NCBI GenBank assembly: GCA_018105865.1
Contig: CM030834.1
Location: 14,133,719 to 14,197,718 of the forward strand
DNA: 64,000 nt
From: Metaphire vulgaris
Taxonomy: Eukaryota > Annelida > Clitellata > Crassiclitellata > Megascolecidae
Reading direction: 5' to 3'
In this document: positions 38,579 through 50,330 of the stretch, in pieces
Numbering within the stretch: the first letter of the stretch is position 1
How the letters are laid out: the number at the start of each line of letters is the position of its first letter
Made by a program: the position numbers and the translations under genes
Notes under the pieces: generated by a model
What the model saw: the letters and a program-made list of their open reading frames with translations, nothing else
What the model was told of the DNA's origin: nothing
Database searches by the model: none

Positions 38579-40284
38579 GTGCTTCTACGAGTAATTGAAA
38601 ATTTTTAAATTCTATATTTCACTTTCTCCAACCTGGCAATAGGTGATGCCCCTGCCCCATATAGACAGTGTATACCAAAAATATTTTGCCAAAAAAAGAA
38701 TATTTAGGACTTGCCCAATGCATTCAAAGTTCTAGTAAGTACGTGTTTGCGTTAGTGCTATATTAATGCCATAGATATATGATGGAAATGCTGCAGCAAT
38801 GTCTCAGGCTATTATACAGACAATAAACTGGAACTTGCGAAATCAGATCAAAGGCCTGTGCTTCGACACCACAGCTTCAAACACAGGAACAAAAATGGTG
38901 TTTGTGTGCAACTAGAAACTGAATTTGGTCAACAATTTCTTAATTTAGCTTGTCGTCACCATATCTCAGAGATAATGCTGGAGAAGGTTCATGGAATCCA
39001 CGATGTATTGCGATCACCAAATTTAGAATTATTTGGCAACTTCAAAGACTTTTGGCCGAGAATAGATCAGGCAGCTTTTTCTACAGCAATGAATGATGAG
39101 GGCACTGCAGCCATGATTTCACCATGGAAGGATGGTGTCATACAGTTTGCCACCATTCAGCTGAATCAGTTTCAACCACGAGATGACTATTGCGAAATAC
39201 TAGAGTTGTCGATTGTCTTTCTAGGTGGTGTTCCTCCAAGAGGTATCAAGTTTCGATATCCTGGAGCTATTCATCGTGCTCGCTGGATGGCAAGAGCAAT
39301 GTATTCAATCAAGATGTGGTTATTCCGCAAACAGTATGAACTATTGCAGTCACAGCCAGGGTGTGGAAATCGAAAGTCGCGTGGTCCCAACTATAAAGAC
39401 CAAATATGGAATCATCTGAAGAGTGTCTGCTTCTTTGTCACAGCAGTGTATCTCAAATACTGGATTGAGAGCCCATTATCTACTGCTACTCCAAGAAATG
39501 ACCTGGCAATGCTATGTTCACTTTATAAAGAAATCGCCAAAGCAGCAATCACAGCATTTCAACGTCATCTTTGGTACCTGTCAGAAGTCTTAGTGGGATT
39601 TGGGTTTTTTGATGATGAAGAAAAGAAACTGATGATATTGTCACTGAGAGAAACCCAGGGTGTTGAAGAGCCTTTGAAACAAATTGAACGATTTGATAAA
39701 CCATTGACAAAGGGACTTCATGACTTTGTGACCACATCAACACGTCAATTTTACCAACTCTTTGGTTTGTCTGAATATTTCTTGCAGCTCGAACTGAGCG
39801 CATGGCATTTTGATGAAGCATACATCGAAATCAGAAAATTGCTCAGTCCGTTGCAGTAGTTAATGATCTTGCCGAACGTGGAGTTGCTTTAATGCAAAAG
39901 TCCAACTGTTCCATAACCCGTAATGAGGAACAAAAACAGTACTTGCTTCAAGTAATTGAGGATCATCGCACCAAATTGTCAGCACCTATAAAGACTGCAG
40001 CAATAGAAAGTGCCAAAAAACATAATGAACTGATTGTAATTAGTTTTACACTTCATTAATGCGTTTCTTGTTGATTGAGACTCAATTCACTATGCATAAA
40101 ATAATTACTATGTTCCTTGTTCAACGTTCGTTATGTAATACAATATAAAAACTTTCATAGAGTTGGGCAAGTCCTAAATATAAATATTTTGTCAGGATTT
40201 TTTGGCAAATGGTTTAGTTTATTTAGTATCATGCAAGAAAGGGTTGGAGAACAGATTTGTAACACTTTCATTTTTTAGAATCAC

Positions 40285-40288
<4 letters not shown>
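38575..40288 (+). mobile_element. DNA transposon with imperfect inverted ends and a decayed transposase-like gene
   Basis: Left end TTAGGTGCTTCTA and right end TAGAATCACCTAA are inverted, and inner segments also pair (tatttaggacttgccc near 38700 against gggcaagtcctaaata near 40165), so the inverted ends extend over at least 130 bp with gaps. It sits between two (TA)n tracts (38531-38574 and 40288-40334), consistent with insertion into a TA microsatellite. The interior carries one gene in three frames. The superfamily is not assigned. Confidence 0.75.
38784..40059 (+). pseudogene. Transposase-like gene with two frameshifts
   Basis: Three overlapping frames read as one protein. First, from about 38784: NWNLRNQIKGLCFDTTASNT. 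Then from about 38885, shifted: NKNGVCVQLETEFGQQFLNL, ACRHHISEIMLEKVHGIHDV to 39859. Then from 39850, shifted again: VAVVNDLAERGVALMQKSN, EEQKQYLLQVIEDHRTKLS, stop at 40059. FDTTASNTG and LACRHHI are family marks of an uncharacterised, widespread invertebrate repeat protein that resembles RNase-H-fold transposases (recalled, not checked). The frameshifts make this copy non-functional unless they are sequencing errors. Confidence 0.75.
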
Positions 40289-40372
<84 letters not shown>

Positions 40373-40414
40373 CACAGAGAGAGACAGAGAGAGACAGAGA
40401 CAGAGACACAGAGA
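40288..40414 (+). repeat. (TA)n then (GA)n/(GACAGA)n
   Basis: Right-hand flank of the 38575-40288 transposon; the matching left flank is (TA)n at 38531-38574. Confidence 0.93.
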
Positions 40415-40950
40415 GACGAAGTAACGCAGTTATATATATCTATCATATTAAGATCCTTATCTGTATGTCTCTCTGTCTGTTACCTTCAAGCGTTCTGATT
40501 GGTTGACTATTGGTAGACGGTTTAGACCGTTTAGTCCTTACGTCGCGATGCGTTGGTGGACGATGTTCGAAGACGACGTTGCTATTGGTAACAATTGTTC
40601 GTAGAATCGTAGTTTAACACGGTTTAGTCGAGTCATTGCAGCGTCAGAGGGGTGGGCGTGCGACGACGTTGCAATTGGTAACAATTGTTCCTAGCTTGAG
40701 GAAGTTGCGCAATTTTAACGTACATTTTAACGTACACAAAAAATACGTATACAGCGTCACAAATGGCCACAGTTGCGTGATTTTAGCGTACATAGGCCTA
40801 ATTATTACGTGGCGCAGAGCTTGGCTAGGTGGCGATCATTGAAATGTTGTTCAGCATGAATTCAATGATTGGGTATTAGGTATAGGTATTAGATTAGTAT
40901 TATCCTGCACTGCGAGCGAAGCGAGCGCGAGCGAAGCGAGCATCTTTCTA

Positions 40951-40952
<2 letters not shown>

Positions 40953-41031
<79 letters not shown>
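40953..41031 (+). repeat. (TA)n(GA)n microsatellite
   Basis: TA run followed by GA run; preceded at 40912-40940 by the tandem GCGAGCGAA repeat. Confidence 0.93.
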
Positions 41032-41032
<1 letters not shown>

Positions 41033-42179
41033 TAGTCTATTTAATGCTGCTAACGGTGGGTTAAATGCTATAGACCTACAACGGCTACGAATGATTCTGA
41101 CAATCTGGTTTTTTCTTGTCGTTTGGTGGACAGCTACTCTAACTCAGAACAGGCATAGGCCCCTTAATGAAATGATAGTGATCGTTTAAGATATGTTTTC
41201 TGAAACCTGAGCAAAATCAGTAGCGGAACAGTTGTTTGACGTTGGAACTTTGTTCACAATTATTGTATTTAGTCTGTAATGGAGATAATGACAATGCCAC
41301 AGCGCTTATTTTGCTGGAATTGTCAGGTACCTTTGGTACGCTTCTTCTTCAAGTTTTCTGCATTGTGCGAAGGTCATTAAGTAGTTTCGCCATTCGACTC
41401 TGTTATGTGCTTTTGGCATAATGTTTTGTAAAATCCTATTTGACAAACTAGCAATGGTTAGGAATAGCGGGGATTGTGCTGAACTGGTCTATAAATCATA
41501 CCCTTAAAGTCGTACACAGACTGTCTACTGTAACGGCGTCCAGTTAAATATTATTTAGCTAAGACTTGTATGTACAGTAGCTCCGTTGAGTTCCAATTGA
41601 TTCACTGACCGAAGATAGCCTTTAACTTCCTTCCAATGTCCTGCCTTATATCACTCTACCCGCTTTGACAAGATAATAGCTAACATTTATATAATAATTA
41701 TAGTCATTACACAATCTGTGCTAAATCTCAGAGGCGCATCCGAGGTTATGCAACGCCTTAAATAATGGCCATATTAATAAAATGTGCTGAGTTGTTCATT
41801 GATAAATAAGAGACAATCGGCATATTCGAGATATTTGGCCAAAATTTGCTTTTATATTGCGTGGTCTTCTGGTTTATAAAACACTGAAAGACTAACCAAA
41901 CTCAGTGATTGAAATCCACGACAAATCACTCAAAGCATTTCCACTCAACAAGATACGCTGATAATTATCTGTTAAATCTATACGTAAAATTAACATTGAA
42001 GGTGATAAGTAAGAGAACGCTTTCTGTTGCATACTCGAAAATCTGAAATTCTCTGTCAGTTAGATAATTATCCAACGAACTTAGTACTTTCAAAAACAGA
42101 CTATAAACACATCGCTTCCAGTTGACTGCATACATCGCCAGTCTGTCTCGTTATTTCCCACTCTGTTCTGTAGACCTAT

Positions 42180-42647
42180 CAGAGCCGTAACTAGGGGATG
42201 CGGCGGATTTGCCCCGAGCGCCGTCTTGGGAGTAGGGTCGCCAGAAACCATGGTTGATTTGATTCACGACAGGAGTTTTAACAAGTTAAAACTTAAAACG
42301 TCCGTCGTCGAATGTATTGCCAGTATGACAAGCAAAAAAGGTCATCATCCGCTCTCTGCGTTACTTTACTCCTCCAACTTCGTGAAAAGTGTGATAAAAA
42401 CTTAGCATGATTTAAAGTGGCTTAGAAGGCATTATACCTGCCTGTGTGAAAGCCACTAGGGGCAATGACGGGGCTTGAACCCGCTCCGTCAGCTTGACGC
42501 TCCAGCACGTAACCCACTCTGTCATCTTCCGCCCCAAGCAAATAAAAAGGTCATAACCAGTTTTTAAGTGTTTAGACCGTTAGGGGCGAAAAATTGAAAA
42601 ATTGATACCTTGCCCCGGGCGCCGATTACTCTATAGCTACGGTTCTG
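42180..42647. mobile_element. hAT-type MITE interrupted by a SINE
   Basis: Ends CAGAGCCGTAACTA...TAGCTACGGTTCTG; 6/8 duplication AGACCTAT / AGGTCTAT. A tRNA-derived SINE is inserted at about 42395-42533, so the MITE is the older of the two. Confidence 0.8.
42395..42533 (-). mobile_element. tRNA-derived SINE, copy 2 (nested)
   Basis: Minus strand GGGGCGGAAGATGACAGAGT (box A), CGGGTTCAAGCCC (box B), tail CACACAGGCAGGTATAATGCC and 3' end ATCATGCTAAG. Sits inside the 42180-42647 MITE. Confidence 0.82.
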
Positions 42648-42768
42648 AGGTCTATCTGTAATGGCCTGATCTTTCGCGGATGGATTTGAGGCATCATCGA
42701 TTTATACCTATGGTTAGTTTAACGTATAAACTTCAACGTAAAGCCTATTTTAACGGATTACAATAGTA

Positions 42769-42946
42769 CAGTGGCGGCCCCACAGGGGGCGGGGAGCCCG
42801 TGCCCCTATTGAGTTCCTGCCCTCCAGTGCCCCCCTGTTGGGACCCTATACTCAATACTACATACCTAACAACAAATGGTTGGCCCCATGATTAGAAGTT
42901 GCCACCCCAACGCCCCCCCACTTGCCAAATCCTAGAGCCGCCACTG
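42769..42946 (+). mobile_element. hAT-type MITE, family A, copy 4
   Basis: Ends CAGTGGCGGC...GAGCCGCCACTG; perfect 8-bp duplication CAATAGTA (42761-42768, 42947-42954). Confidence 0.94.
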
Positions 42947-43126
42947 CAATAGTAACGAACAATTAAGGATACTGTGATTAACCTATTACTTCTGAACAGA
43001 TTATATCATCATAGAATTTGCATTTGGCTGAATTGAGAGGTTTGAAGTTCGAAAGTTTCTCGTAGATAGCAATGGCCGTTCCCATTCTGTTCCATACAGA
43101 ATATCGTATTTGAACCAGGCTTGTTA

Positions 43127-43276
43127 GTGCTTGGCCTTGTGCTTGGACTTGTACTGTGCTTAAGTATCAAAAAGCAAGTGCTTGTGCTTGTGCTTGGCCT
43201 TGGACTATGAGTGCTTGGCCTTGTGCTTGGCCTTGTGCCTTAGGTGCTTGGCCTTGTGCTTGACCTTGTGCTTTAG
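43127..43276 (+). repeat. Minisatellite, unit about 12 bp (CTTGGCCTTGTG)
   Basis: Irregular tandem CTTGGCCTTGTG / CTTAGGTG units. A second array of the same unit lies at 43856-44000. Confidence 0.85.
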
Positions 43277-43855
43277 GTGCTTGCTAACAAGAGTAAATCT
43301 GTTCAACCTCCAGCAACTCCAGAGTCCCCGCTCACATGTTACCTGCAAAAAATTAATTCTTCCGATATCTCTGTTGAAGACATAAATCTGCAGCAACTGT
43401 GTTTGCTGAAACAGTTCTCATATCTTACACCACTGTTTTCGAGCATCTTCTGTTCACCAGCTAGTTCGGCCCCTGTTTAGAGAATTGTCTCTCACAGTGG
43501 GTTGATAATGAGACCAAATCGTATGACTTATACGTTGCTTGAAAGATTCGTTTATCTGAAGTGCAATGCAAATACTTTTCTGGACAAATAGCTGCTATAA
43601 TAAGTGCAGTAATTGACAGGCACTGAAGATTTGGTCTCTATTGACTATTGTAGTTGTAGCTACTACAAAATTATTGTACAAACTTTGTGTGCATTATTTG
43701 GAAGTATTTTGAAGACCTAACAACGTTTAAGTTTCACCCGATTCTGTTTCTGACAATGTTAGTTGAAATGTGCGGTAATTTTGAACCTAAGCGAAAAGGT
43801 TGTTTATTTGAACATGTACTGTACTTGTGCTTGCTTGTACTTGTGTTTGAATGTA

Positions 43856-44000
43856 AAGTGCTTGGCCTTGTGCTTGGCCTTGTGCTTGGCCTTGTGCTTG
43901 GCCTTGTGCTTGGCATTGTGCCTTAGGTGTTTGGCCTTGTGCTTGGCATTGTGCCTTAGGTGTTTGGCCTTGTGCTTGGCCTTGTGCCTTAGGTGCTTGT
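43856..44000 (+). repeat. Minisatellite, second CTTGGCCTTGTG array
   Basis: Same unit and interruption (CCTTAGGTG) as 43127-43276, with five consecutive perfect units at its start. The ORFs seen through it are repeat artefacts. Confidence 0.88.
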
Positions 44001-44098
44001 TAACAAGACTGATTTGAACCACAGAAATTAAAAAATTCAAATAATCTAATTGCTCGGATTTAAAGACGATGCTCGCACAGCAGATGAGCACAGATGTC

Positions 44099-44340
44099 CA
44101 CTGCATGGCGTAGCCAGAGGGAGTAACAGGGGCCGGCTCCCCTATTCGGTCTGGGACCGGTCGTGGATTTGCGCAAAACCGTTGAGAAATTGGGGTGGGG
44201 TGGTGTAGGTAGTAAGATCGAAGAAAAAACGTGAATGTGCCGAAGAACTGTTTGACGACATTTTAGCCCGACAACGGAGACATTTCTACATGAAAATGTC
44301 GATGTGCCACCCCTATTCCGGACACCTGACTACGCCACTT
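44099..44340 (+). mobile_element. hAT-type MITE
   Basis: Starts CACTGCATGGCGTAGCCAG and ends CTGACTACGCCACTT; perfect 8-bp duplication CAGATGTC (44091-44098, 44341-44348). Confidence 0.85.
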
Positions 44341-44590
44341 CAGATGTCGGCAACTAAATTTGCGCACATTAGGCTGTTAAAATAGGGCAACTAATTACTT
44401 TTCTAAATAGGTAGGTTCCTTGTGGTGCCCCCCATGAGTGCCAGCGGGATGCTTCTATCGGACTGGTCTCTGGACAAATCAATCCAAAGCCCTTCACATT
44501 TTCTTCTGCTTCAAACCCTAGAGAGTAGGCCTAATCTTCGCTACAAATGAATTTAGTGAATTTGCGCGAAATTTCAAAATGCTCAGTGAT

Positions 44591-44750
44591 CAGTGTTTAT
44601 CCAGGCCTGTTAGGGGGCTGATTCTCCCCCCATTTCAATATCCCCCAAAATCCCAGCATTTACACAAATTTTTGCATTGAACTGTGTCTATTCCTCCTCC
44701 AGCCAAATCAATTTACCCCACCAAAGGCCTGGGGTATGGATAAAACACTG
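44591..44750 (+). mobile_element. hAT-type MITE, family B-like, copy 6
   Basis: Starts CAGTGTTTATCCAGGCC and ends GGTATGGATAAAACACTG; duplication degraded (TCAGTGAT / TCAACGAT). Confidence 0.75.
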
Positions 44751-45932
44751 CTCAACGATGATATCAGGTTCCGAGTAATTTGAATAGTTCTGGACTATGA
44801 GACTATTATCAACGAAATCCTAGCGATTAGCTTAGGCTCTTGAGCCCAAATCCACAAATCGTTCTGACTTTGTGAAAAATGTCCTTAAAAATAACTGAAT
44901 TCTATGCTAAAGTGAGTGGCACTGAACGAAGGCTGAACTTACTCGTTAGTTCGGAATATAAAACGTCAAGCCTCGTTTCGATGACAGACGGAATCCGAAT
45001 GAGAACGAGGCAAGCGCCTTGCCGTCTGTCGCTTACGAACCAATTTACGAATGCTAGCGAAGTCTCTAAACCGTTAGAAATCCGACACTGCTACGGAAGA
45101 AAGAGGAAGAGCGCGAGGAGGAGGAGGAAGTAAATGAAGAAAAATACTTCAGAGATCTACTCTAGGATGATAAGTACTTGGAATGAAGTATAAAGGTCAC
45201 ACGATCCGCCAAAAATCGACAGGCAAAACGAGATATCCAAAAACTTTTCCCTCTTTCCCACCTTCCCAACTATCCATCTTATCCGTCTGTCCGTCTATAT
45301 ACGTCTGTCCGTCTGTCTTTCTGTCGGATTATCCTCCTGCCAATCTCTCCGTCTGTGTTATCCATCTGTTCGTTTGTTCTTCTATCCGCCTGTTTGCACG
45401 TCCGCATATTCGTTTGCACATAATAATCTATAGCATTAGTATATATGCGTATGTACTGTAGCCTATATAATATGCAGGGTCCTACTCCTAAGATGTGCTT
45501 CAGTCTCTCATTCAGATACTTTAATTACCAACTATTAAAACATTTAGCGTTAATATCAAAAGGCAATTAGATCGGCAGAATGATAACAGGTTCATTTCGT
45601 TTTTGACATTTTAAAACCCGAAACCAAATATATCTAGTCGAAAGATGAAAAGCCTATTCGGGCCCACACAGGCCTATCACTGTTGATTTACACTTTCAAC
45701 GGGATCATAATTGCCTGCGATGCGACTGTTTTGCCAAAAGCGCTTCACAAAATAATGGAATGTGAATTTAATTCATAATAAATTGACCAAATTTCTCTAG
45801 CATATATTCTGTAAACTGTGACATTATTTGCCTCAAATGCTGTAACTGAAAAACTCAGAGTGATTTTGCGTTTTATAGAACGCTTCTTCTCTTTGCATTA
45901 AACGAGGCAAAGCATTGTTGGGATAATATTTC

Positions 45933-46203
45933 CAGGCCCGTACTAAGTGGGGGGGGGGTGCAGAGGATGCAGCTGCATCCCCTGGAAAAAAAGTAGGGGG
46001 TGCGTTGCACCCCCTGGAAGACGAGGCTGGGGATGCACTCCTTGGAATTTTCGACTATAAAATATATAGGAAATGACCTTTTTTGCTTGTCGACTCAAAA
46101 ATATATAGGAAATTACCTTCTTTGCTTCCGAAAAATGTGACAACCAAACACCTCGCATCGGAAAATCTGCACTCCCTGCTAAAAATTCGTTCCGACGTGC
46201 CTG
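45933..46203 (+). mobile_element. hAT-type MITE, family D, copy 2
   Basis: Starts CAGGCCCGTACTAAG and ends TTCGTTCCGACGTGCCTG; 7/8 duplication AATATTTC / AATATTTT. Same internal layout as copy 1. Confidence 0.88.
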
Positions 46204-46492
46204 AATATTTTTGTTAGATCTAACGTGGCAGTTATTTCAGGCATACATAAATATAGAGCAGCAGTACGTACTCACCTTATAAGGCTTATAAGAGTTTATG
46301 ATTCCACAGTTTACAAGATCGCCGCAATGCGCCGAGAATGAAGCCACGCTTCGCTTAATTAAAGCTAAAGTCACAGTAACGTCGAATGTATTTCGTTGAT
46401 TCAGGTGTTGTTTGCGTCGAATGATTGTTGGGTTCTGCGAAGAAGTGGCAACTCCAAGAATCTAATGCCGACGGCGGCGCACGTAGCAGCCG

Positions 46493-46548
<56 letters not shown>

Positions 46549-47446
46549 TCCACGTCATAAGTCGGTACAGTACGTATACGATAAGACTGCGAAGGTGAAT
46601 TTGGAGAGAGCCTGCATACTGATAAGGGATGCGCGCTGAAGCAGCAGCGAGTCAGGAGCCATTATTCTAGGCATTCACTATACCTGTTCTGCCTTCGTTA
46701 ATTTAATTCTATAGGTGATAATAAAGATAAAGAAAGAGGTAATAATGATTCTACTCAATGAACCACACTTTAATCACAACACCGATAAAAATCAGAAAAG
46801 AGATTAAATACGTCCTAGAAGTTGGCCGCTACAGAAGTTTTCATTATTAATGGTAAGATTAATATTCCAACATAAAAAAGAGTCGCAAAAAGAGTAATTT
46901 CCCCTTTACTTTATGCAGCTGTTATTTATTTTGTTTTCCGTCTTTAAGCCGGCGATTGAGACATACTGTACCATGTCAGATATTGTACCATGTCAGATAT
47001 GTCAGACATAATACAAGAATGCTAATGAATATCAAGACGTAAGTTAGGACAGAAGAACATAAAAATCGCTGATTGATTCATTAATCATTAGCAAGAATAG
47101 AGTTCCTTGGATAGAGATACATAAAATGGCAGTTATTGTTAAGTTTTTCGCACAATATCATTAGGCATTCGACGGTTCCATTTAATGCGATTTGTGAATA
47201 TTCGTCAGGATTTTGCACATTTCTGAATTTTCAACTTGGGTCTTTGTATCTGTCGTCCCCATTTCGCTTAATTAATTAAATCAATTCGTCAATGGCAAGC
47301 GTCACTTCTCAGTTACTTGGTTTCTGCTGCCATCTCAGGAGGGACGAATTGTTTTGAATGTGAGGAGTATTCGGATAAATCCACTGCTCTTCGAAATACC
47401 AAGCACAAGCTCAGATATTTTGTAAACATGCATTTTCCCATTTAAC

Positions 47447-47853
47447 CAAGAGCGGTTCCACGTTGAGGATGACTGGGGATGCATCCCTCACCGGCCCACC
47501 AAAATGCATCTTCAATGGAAGATGATCTTCTAAACGGATTAGCCTTGCTGTATATCCACAAAGATATGGACATATCCATAGATCTAGAGACAATGTCATC
47601 GACAAATTCGCTTCCAGCAATAGAAAACTCGATTTTTCACTATGACTTTGTACAATCAGATTAAAATGGCTTTTATACATTGTCAATTCTGAACATTATA
47701 TCTTATAAATCAAATCTACAGATTTCTTCTAAACCGTTCACACGTAATTCCTATGACAATTGGCAGGATCTTCCTAGAAATTCATTGCATCCCCCACCAA
47801 ATTCCTAGAAATTCACTGCATCCCTCCACCAAGAGATCTTGGAACCGCCACTG
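47447..47853 (+). mobile_element. hAT-type MITE
   Basis: Ends CAAGAGCGGTTCCA...TGGAACCGCCACTG; 7/8 duplication CATTTAAC / CCTTTAAC. Confidence 0.82.
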
Positions 47854-48432
47854 CCTTTAACGTTCCTCGCATTCCTCTCTAATGCAGGGTACGAAAGAAC
47901 AGCGTTGTAAAACGAAAGACCGGATCCTGTAACGTCCCACTTTCTCCTCTTCTGATGAATTCCGCCCGCATCCCCTTGTTCTTAATGTTAGCCGTCGACG
48001 TCACGGCCTATGTGTTTCCAATAGACAGTCACAAACGCGGTGAATAGGAAGAGATTTGTATTTGTACAATCGATATCGTTCGATTTTTATATTTAATTAT
48101 GAGGCTGAGATTTATTAGAATTGACTGGAGAGTTATGTCTGTCCGACGGAATGGTCTCTTGCGAAATTTATTCTGTCCTCTTGGAAACGAGTTTCCTTTT
48201 AGAAGAGCGGTAAAGTGGGTGCAGACGAAACGTTTTTGGGCTTCAGTCATTAAACTGATCATTCGATTTGATGATGTCAGGAATTTCTAAACTTTGTTTT
48301 CAACGGCACCCGCCAGATCCTTGATTCTAGTTATAATCGAAACTCCAAATTAGATCACATTACACCTGTTCTCAATCAATTAATTGATCTCTGATTAAAC
48401 AACGACTTGGTAGAAACGTTCTGCTGATATGG

Positions 48433-48742
48433 CAGTGGTTCTCAACCCTCTTTGCCTCAGCGGACCACTTTTGAAGTTCAAAAATTTCTCGCGGACCGCC
48501 TGATAATTTGAGCAGTCGTCTGCTCCTAAAAAGCGGTGATGACCTTTTGTTCCTTTTTGTTTGTCATACTTGTTCACGTTGAATATGCAAACATTACCCA
48601 CAAATGTGAAGATTACCTTTTGTGCTGATGCACTTTTCACATTTTCAGGGGAAATATATATGTCTAATTTTTATTTAAGTTTTTCAGACTTTGCCGCAGA
48701 CCACTAGACCCCCTCTCGCGGACCACGGGCTGAGAACCACTG
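48433..48742 (+). mobile_element. hAT-type MITE (Charlie-like ends)
   Basis: Starts CAGTGGTTCTCAACCC and ends GGGCTGAGAACCACTG; no convincing target duplication, so probably older. Confidence 0.75.
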
Positions 48743-49803
48743 TGTCACTGCTGATCTTTTTATGTGTTGCACTCAAAAAGACCATCGTTTACTCTAAGAA
48801 TTCTACGAATCTACGCCATTGTTAAAGGTCATAATCGCTTAAGGTCTTCGACACGTCAAATCCTCAAATACCACACATTCGTACCGCCAATGGCAAGCGT
48901 ATCTTTTCAGTTTCTTGTGTTCAGTTACTATCAATATACCACCATCCTCCAACCGAGGATAAATCGAACTTATTGAATATTAAACCCCGGTTTTATGATT
49001 ACGCTTCTCAGCGACCATCGACACATGGTGAGAGCATTGTTAAGACGCGGCGCTATAGAAGGCTTTTGGTTACTTCATAGTCTCTTTTGAGCCGTCGCTT
49101 GAACGGAAACGTGTAAACGAAAAGCAAACTTGCACAAAACTCGAGCGCTTGTTTAGTCAACTTTCGGGGCAAACGCGAACGACAATAAACTTCCGGTAGA
49201 ATCTGATTCTGATGAAAGGTGCGTTTTCACTTGATCGTTATCGGAACTTTCCAACCGAAGGAGGAAGCTCGCTGAAAACTAATAAAATGCTTTTACCTTC
49301 ATGTGAGTGCGAGGCAACGAAGATAGACGATCTATTGAATGGACGTCTTCTGTTGCGCCACGAGACGTCTTTCGATGCCGCTTTCATTTTAAAAAAACAA
49401 CCAAAATCTCAGAGCAGAAATCAAATCTTTTCTAATCCATGAATAAGTCGCCGAAATAGTCGTGTTTTGTTCCTTCGATAATATAGTCACAGTTGAACGG
49501 AAAAGATGGTTGGACGTCACAGAGAACGACAGTCAAGATTTGAATCTAAGCAATAAGAGCAACAGAACAGGCGATTTCAGGATTCCAGACTATTAGACAG
49601 ACTTCTGCTTTTGGTGGGGAGGAGGGAGGGAGACCCTTTCTCTGATCAGTCTCCGACCTGTAATTTGGGAAACTGTTTGAAAAAAATCGAGATTCTGCAG
49701 TTACATTCTTGTCGTTCGAGACTAATTCGATTGACTAATTTGAGGCATTGGTACGGCGCTCACGTTATTTTGATTTATAATCTGATTATATAATGTAAGC
49801 TTG

Positions 49804-49807
<4 letters not shown>

Positions 49808-49845
<38 letters not shown>

Positions 49846-49963
49846 CAAATGGAGATAGAGAAATAGGTAAAGAGAAGAAGAGAGAAAGATATAAAGAGAG
49901 CGAAAGAGATAAAGATAAAGAGAGAGAGAAAGAGGAAGAGAGAAAGAGAGACAGAAAGAGAGG

Positions 49964-50011
<48 letters not shown>

Positions 50012-50022
50012 AAGAGAGAAGA
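49808..50022 (+). repeat. (TA)n and (GA)n-rich region
   Basis: (TA)n 49808-49842, then purine-rich GA/GAAA sequence to about 50022. Confidence 0.92.
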
Positions 50023-50170
50023 ACGAAAATTCATACAACAGAAAGACGAAAAGACTAATATGACCGAACGCACGCAATGACATAATATGAATTCCTCATT
50101 TTAGTTGCTAACTACACAGTTCAATTCGACGTATGGACCTGTACGCATCAATATGGCTTTCTATGCGTCC

Positions 50171-50330
50171 AGGATTGGAGTTGCCGGGGGAGTTGGGGGG
50201 GCGGTTGAACCCCCTCAGCTAACTTTGCAACCCTCCCAAAAATCGCATATCTGGTACATGCAGTTTCTGTCAAGCATTGAATTTCAGTCCTCAACCCCCC
50301 TCAGCTCAAATTTCACAACTCCAACACTAT
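50171..50330 (+). mobile_element. Short TIR element
   Basis: Starts AGGATTGGAGTTG and ends CAACTCCAACACTAT, flanked by perfect ATGCGTCC (50163-50170, 50331-50338). Ends deviate from CAGTG, so the class is less sure. Confidence 0.65.

Noticed and set aside
41270..41450. Possible LINE C-terminus on the minus strand (RVEWRNYLMTFAQCR)
   Set aside because: Resembles the end of LINE reverse transcriptases only weakly and lacks the RGRP/DN block; not called.
42430..42533. tRNA gene
   Set aside because: Box A and B are present but the acceptor stem does not pair, and three copies share a non-tRNA 3' tail, so it is a SINE.
43856..44000. CRISPR-like repeat array
   Set aside because: Units are 12 bp, contiguous and without unique spacers, in an animal genome; it is a minisatellite.
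48425..48750. Target-site duplication for the 48433-48742 MITE
   Set aside because: The flanking 8-mers TGATATGG and TGTCACTG match at only 4 positions, so none is claimed.
49212..49442. 76-codon ORF
   Set aside because: No domain or family resemblance; length within chance for this window.
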